This document shows positions 61,464 through 64,000 of a DNA stretch of 64,000 nucleotides, piece after piece. The DNA comes from Limosilactobacillus ingluviei DSM 15946 (GTDB lineage Bacteria; Bacillota; Bacilli; Lactobacillales; Lactobacillaceae), in NCBI RefSeq assembly GCF_001435775.1, contig NZ_AZFK01000028.1, positions 1 to 64,000 on the forward strand, given 5' to 3'. Every line of letters starts with the position of its first letter. Within the stretch, counting starts at the first letter, position 1. The notes under the pieces were generated by a model that did not search any database, was not told where the DNA came from, and saw only the letters and a list, made by a program, of their open reading frames with translations. The position numbers and the translations under genes were made by a program.

Positions 61464-61508
61464 CTTTTAGCAAATTGCTTATCACAAGATATGATCATTT
61501 TAAACAAT

Positions 61509-61528
61509 TTTGGTTAAGTTTGGCTAGT
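61509..61528 (+). promoter_or_regulatory. tandem 10-bp repeats upstream of the GH3 promoter
   Basis: TTTGGTTAAG at 61509-61518 is followed directly by TTTGGCTAGT at 61519-61528. Direct half-sites one helical turn apart next to a weak -35 are the normal layout for AraC-type activation. Confidence 0.45.
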
Positions 61529-61537
61529 TCTTCACCC

Positions 61538-61543
61538 TATAAT
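61538..61543 (+). promoter_or_regulatory. -10 element of the GH3 gene
   Basis: TATAAT lies about 75 bp before the start, with no good -35 at 17 bp, consistent with an activator-dependent promoter. Confidence 0.55.
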
Positions 61544-61618
61544 AATCCTTACAAGTAATCGGCCGCTTAGCGGGACAATTTTCAAGAGAGAAGTTTAACC
61601 AGACAGGAGGATGTAACG

Positions 61619-63832
61619 ATGACAACGATTGATATACATTTTGTGCAGGGGCTGACCTTGGCCGAACGAGCAGCGTTGGTGACGGGGGCGGATTTTTGGT
61701 ATACCGCTCAGGTGCCGGGCGTTGAGCGGGTAATGTTTGCTGACGGGCCGGCTGGGATTCGCAAGCCTAACAATGCCCAGGACACGATGGGGCTGACGGA
61801 AAGCGAACCGGCCGTTGCCTTCCCGAGCGCGGCCCTCTTGGCCAGTTCCTTTGACGAGGACTTGTTGCACCGCTATGGGCAACAACTAGGCGCCGCCGCC
61901 GCGGCCAAGCAAGTCAGCGTCTTGCTGGGGCCAGAAGTGAACTTAAAGCGCAATCCCTTGGCAGGGCGCAACTTTGAGTATCTGTCGGAAGATCCGCTGG
62001 TCACCGGGCGGCTGGGGACTGCCTTTGTCAAGGGGGTCCAAAGCGCCGGGGTTGGGATCGCTCTGAAGCACTTTGCCGTGACCAACCGGGAAAGTCACCG
62101 CTACACGGTCTCATCCAACGTTGACGAGCGGGCCCTGCGGGAATTGTACCTGGCCCAATTTGAAAAGATTGTCAAGACAGCCCGCCCGGCGGCAATCATG
62201 TGTGCTTACAATCGTCTTAACGGGGTGCCAATGTCTGAAAATCAACGGCTCTTAACCGGAATTTTGCGTGATGAATGGGGCTTTACCGGGATGGTGATGT
62301 CGGATTGGGGCGCGGTGGTCGACCACGTGACGGCGCTAAAGGCCGGCTTGGACTTGGAAATGCCGGGGAAGGGTGCCCAATCAGTTGCAGAGATTGTGCA
62401 GGCCGTTAAGGCAGGGCGCTTAGATGAAATGGCCTTAAACCGGGCCGCCCTGCGGGTCTTGCAAGTCATGCACGACTGGGCCCGCCCCGCCCAAACGCCA
62501 ACGGTTGACTTCGCCGCTAAGCACCAGTTTGCCCGCGAATTGGCGGCGCAAAGCATGGTCCTGTTGCAAAATTGGGACGAGGAATTGCCGCTGGATCAGC
62601 CGGCCGAATCGATTGCCGTGATCGGGGAACTGGCGGCCCACCCACACTTCATGGGGCGGGGGAGTTCGCAGGTCAACCCGACCCACGTGGTGACGCCGCT
62701 GGCGGCGATGCCCAAGCAGGCCACCTATGCGCAGGGGTACCGGCTGGACCAAACGACCGCCGATCCAACTTTGGTCGATGAAGCCGTGGCCCTGGCCAAG
62801 CGCAGCGACCACGTGGTGATCTTTGCCGGTTACCCAGACGGATACGAAAGCGAGGGGCTCGACCATGACGATATCAACTTGCCAGACAATCAAAATGAAT
62901 TGATCGCCCAACTGGCGGCCATCCACAATCACGTGACCGTCGTCTTGCAAAACGGGGCGGCCATCACGATGCCGTGGGCCGGTGACGTAACCGCGATCTT
63001 GGAAAGCTACCTGGCGGGGGAAGCGGTCGGCGAAGCAACCTGGGATGTCTTAACCGGGGCGGTCAACCCGTCTGGGAAACTGGCCGAAAGTTTTCCGGTC
63101 TACTTGGGGGATAACCCGGCAACCCTCTTCTTTAACGCGGACGCGGAAAAAGAAGATTACCGGGAAGGAATCTTTGTCGGGTACCGTTACTATGACACCA
63201 AGGAATTGGAAGTGCGCTTCCCGTTTGGGCATGGGATGAGTTACACCGACTTTGCTTATGACGATTTGCAAGTCGAAGAGTTGGCCGATACGGTGAAGGT
63301 AACTGCGACGGTTAGGAACATTGGCGACCGGGCCGGTAAAGAAGTCGTCCAACTGTATGTGGTCAACGAAGCCAGCCGGGTGGCCATGCCGGCCCATGAA
63401 CTGCGCGGTTTTGAAAAGGTCAGTCTGGCCCCGGGGGAAGCGACGACGGTAACCTTTGAACTCGACCGGCGGGCCTTTAGTTGGTACAACGCGGCCAACA
63501 AACAGTGGCAAGCTGACAATGGCCACTATGAAATCCAAGTCGGGAGCTCCTCGCGTGATATTCGGCTGCAAGCGCCGCTAGAGTTGACGCTGGGGCAAAC
63601 CCGCCAACCGGTCATTACGGCCGACAGTTACTTGGATGACATCGAAGCCAGCGCCGATCCGGTGGTGCAAATTGCCTTTGAGCAATCGGGCTTAAAGGCC
63701 GCGGTCCAGCCGCTGCTGGATAACCCGGCGACGGTCAAGATCATGGAAAACTTGCCGTTGCGGGTCTTGGTTACGGCTGGGGTGGACGATGCGATCGTCC
63801 AAAAATTCTTAAACTTAGTCCTGTGCGGCTAA
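61619..63832 (+). CDS. glycoside hydrolase family 3 beta-glucosidase
   Basis: This 737-residue cytoplasmic enzyme hydrolyses beta-glucosides. The GH3 barrel (1-300) has D42 (FADGPAGIR), R117 (GRNFE), K150-H151 (LKHF) and the nucleophile D229 in VMSDWGA. The second alpha/beta domain carries EGLDHDDINLPDNQ, with an acid likely in this region. A C-terminal fibronectin III-like domain (about 560-640) and a tail of about 80 residues follow. There is no signal peptide. AGGAGG supports the ATG. It is probably activated by the divergent AraC protein. Confidence 0.92.
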   Translation: MTTIDIHFVQGLTLAERAALVTGADFWYTAQVPGVERVMFADGPAGIRKPNNAQDTMGLTESEPAVAFPSAALLASSFDEDLLHRYGQQLGAAAAAKQVSVLLGPEVNLKRNPLAGRNFEYLSEDPLVTGRLGTAFVKGVQSAGVGIALKHFAVTNRESHRYTVSSNVDERALRELYLAQFEKIVKTARPAAIMCAYNRLNGVPMSENQRLLTGILRDEWGFTGMVMSDWGAVVDHVTALKAGLDLEMPGKGAQSVAEIVQAVKAGRLDEMALNRAALRVLQVMHDWARPAQTPTVDFAAKHQFARELAAQSMVLLQNWDEELPLDQPAESIAVIGELAAHPHFMGRGSSQVNPTHVVTPLAAMPKQATYAQGYRLDQTTADPTLVDEAVALAKRSDHVVIFAGYPDGYESEGLDHDDINLPDNQNELIAQLAAIHNHVTVVLQNGAAITMPWAGDVTAILESYLAGEAVGEATWDVLTGAVNPSGKLAESFPVYLGDNPATLFFNADAEKEDYREGIFVGYRYYDTKELEVRFPFGHGMSYTDFAYDDLQVEELADTVKVTATVRNIGDRAGKEVVQLYVVNEASRVAMPAHELRGFEKVSLAPGEATTVTFELDRRAFSWYNAANKQWQADNGHYEIQVGSSSRDIRLQAPLELTLGQTRQPVITADSYLDDIEASADPVVQIAFEQSGLKAAVQPLLDNPATVKIMENLPLRVLVTAGVDDAIVQKFLNLVLCG

Positions 63833-63850
63833 GGAGTTACGCTGGGGAGG

Positions 63851-63882
63851 AAAGCCAAGCGCTGGGGGGCGCTTGGCTTTTT
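63851..63882 (+). terminator. terminator after the GH3 gene
   Basis: AAAGCCAAGCGC and GCGCTTGGCTTT form a 12-bp stem with a T-run. Confidence 0.9.
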
Positions 63883-63902
63883 AAATGCCCGGAAGGTCAT
63901 TA

Positions 63903-63935
63903 CTACCGCACGGATCTAGTGGATCTGTGCGGTAG
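63903..63935. repeat. 14-bp inverted repeat at the window end
   Basis: CTACCGCACGGATC (63903-63916) pairs with GATCTGTGCGGTAG (63922-63935) with one G-T pair around a 5-base loop. No T-run follows. A third TGCGGTAG copy lies at about 63951-63958. It could be an operator or structured leader of a gene beyond the window. Confidence 0.45.
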
Positions 63936-64000
63936 CAATGAAGATATGTATGCGGTAGGACTTCAGTAAAATAATTTTTAAGAAGATACACAACGTAGGT

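Noticed and set aside
1-64000. CRISPR arrays, prophage, rRNA and tRNA genes
   Set aside because: No regularly spaced direct repeats, no phage structural genes and no tRNA or rRNA sequences were recognised on reading through the window.

Overview
The window is an ordinary stretch of chromosome from a Gram-positive, lactobacillus-type bacterium. The evidence is a moderately high GC content, strong GGAGG-type ribosome binding sites, frequent TTG and GTG starts, an LPXTG-anchored amidase, LtaS, PepI and PepX, a mannose-family PTS followed by a DUF956 gene, and T-box and TPP leaders. The GC content and gene set fit Limosilactobacillus (for example the L. fermentum group); that placement is inference. 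I see no rRNA, tRNA, CRISPR array, complete insertion sequence or prophage.

Layout. 1-640: debris (a transposon-end-like hairpin, the 3' end of a DMT permease, a structured leader with a terminator). 0.6-3.9 kb: an OmpR/VanS-type two-component pair, then azlCD. 4.0-9.8 kb (minus): a wall-anchored amidase and the manXYZ-DUF956 PTS operon. 9.9-14.8 kb: a methyltransferase-like protein with an XRE regulator, an alpha/beta hydrolase, a Na+/H+ antiporter and a DUF4870 protein. 14.8-17.6 kb (minus): a TPP-riboswitch-controlled ECF transporter of the YkoE-D-C type. 17.6-17.9 kb: a non-coding cluster of DnaA-box-like sequences. 18-28 kb: nucleoside hydrolase, ferredoxin-NADP reductase, LtaS, PepI, PepX and an amino acid permease. 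27.8-30.5 kb: Nudix, guanylate-kinase-like and Fur-family genes, then two envelope proteins of unknown function.

30.7-33.7 kb: a GntR regulator, then an isoleucine-type T-box leader in front of a hydratase-family gene and a PanE-type 2-ketoacid reductase. 33.9-37.8 kb (minus): glycerol dehydrogenase, then two Cof-type HAD phosphatases and a LacI regulator. 38-41.4 kb: a P1B-type metal ATPase and an MFS transporter. 41.7-51.5 kb: one long purine operon, purCSQLFMNHD, with a sigma-A promoter and a PurBox.

51.6-61.4 kb is more accessory in character. It holds a deleted surface-protein remnant, a DUF2325-type coiled-coil gene split by an in-frame TAA, small exported and monooxygenase proteins, a substrate-binding protein coupled to an acid-sugar dehydratase under a perfect cre site, a lipoate ligase, a second DUF2325-like protein, a PsiE-like protein and an AraC regulator. 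The AraC gene is divergent from a GH3 beta-glucosidase at 61.6-63.8 kb.

Carbon control recurs. Candidate CcpA (cre) sites sit on the promoters of the amidase, the man PTS, a HAD phosphatase and the substrate-binding protein operon. The observations most worth checking are the DnaA-box cluster, the stop-interrupted DUF2325 gene with a hairpin right after the stop, and the Ile T-box on a PanE-type operon.
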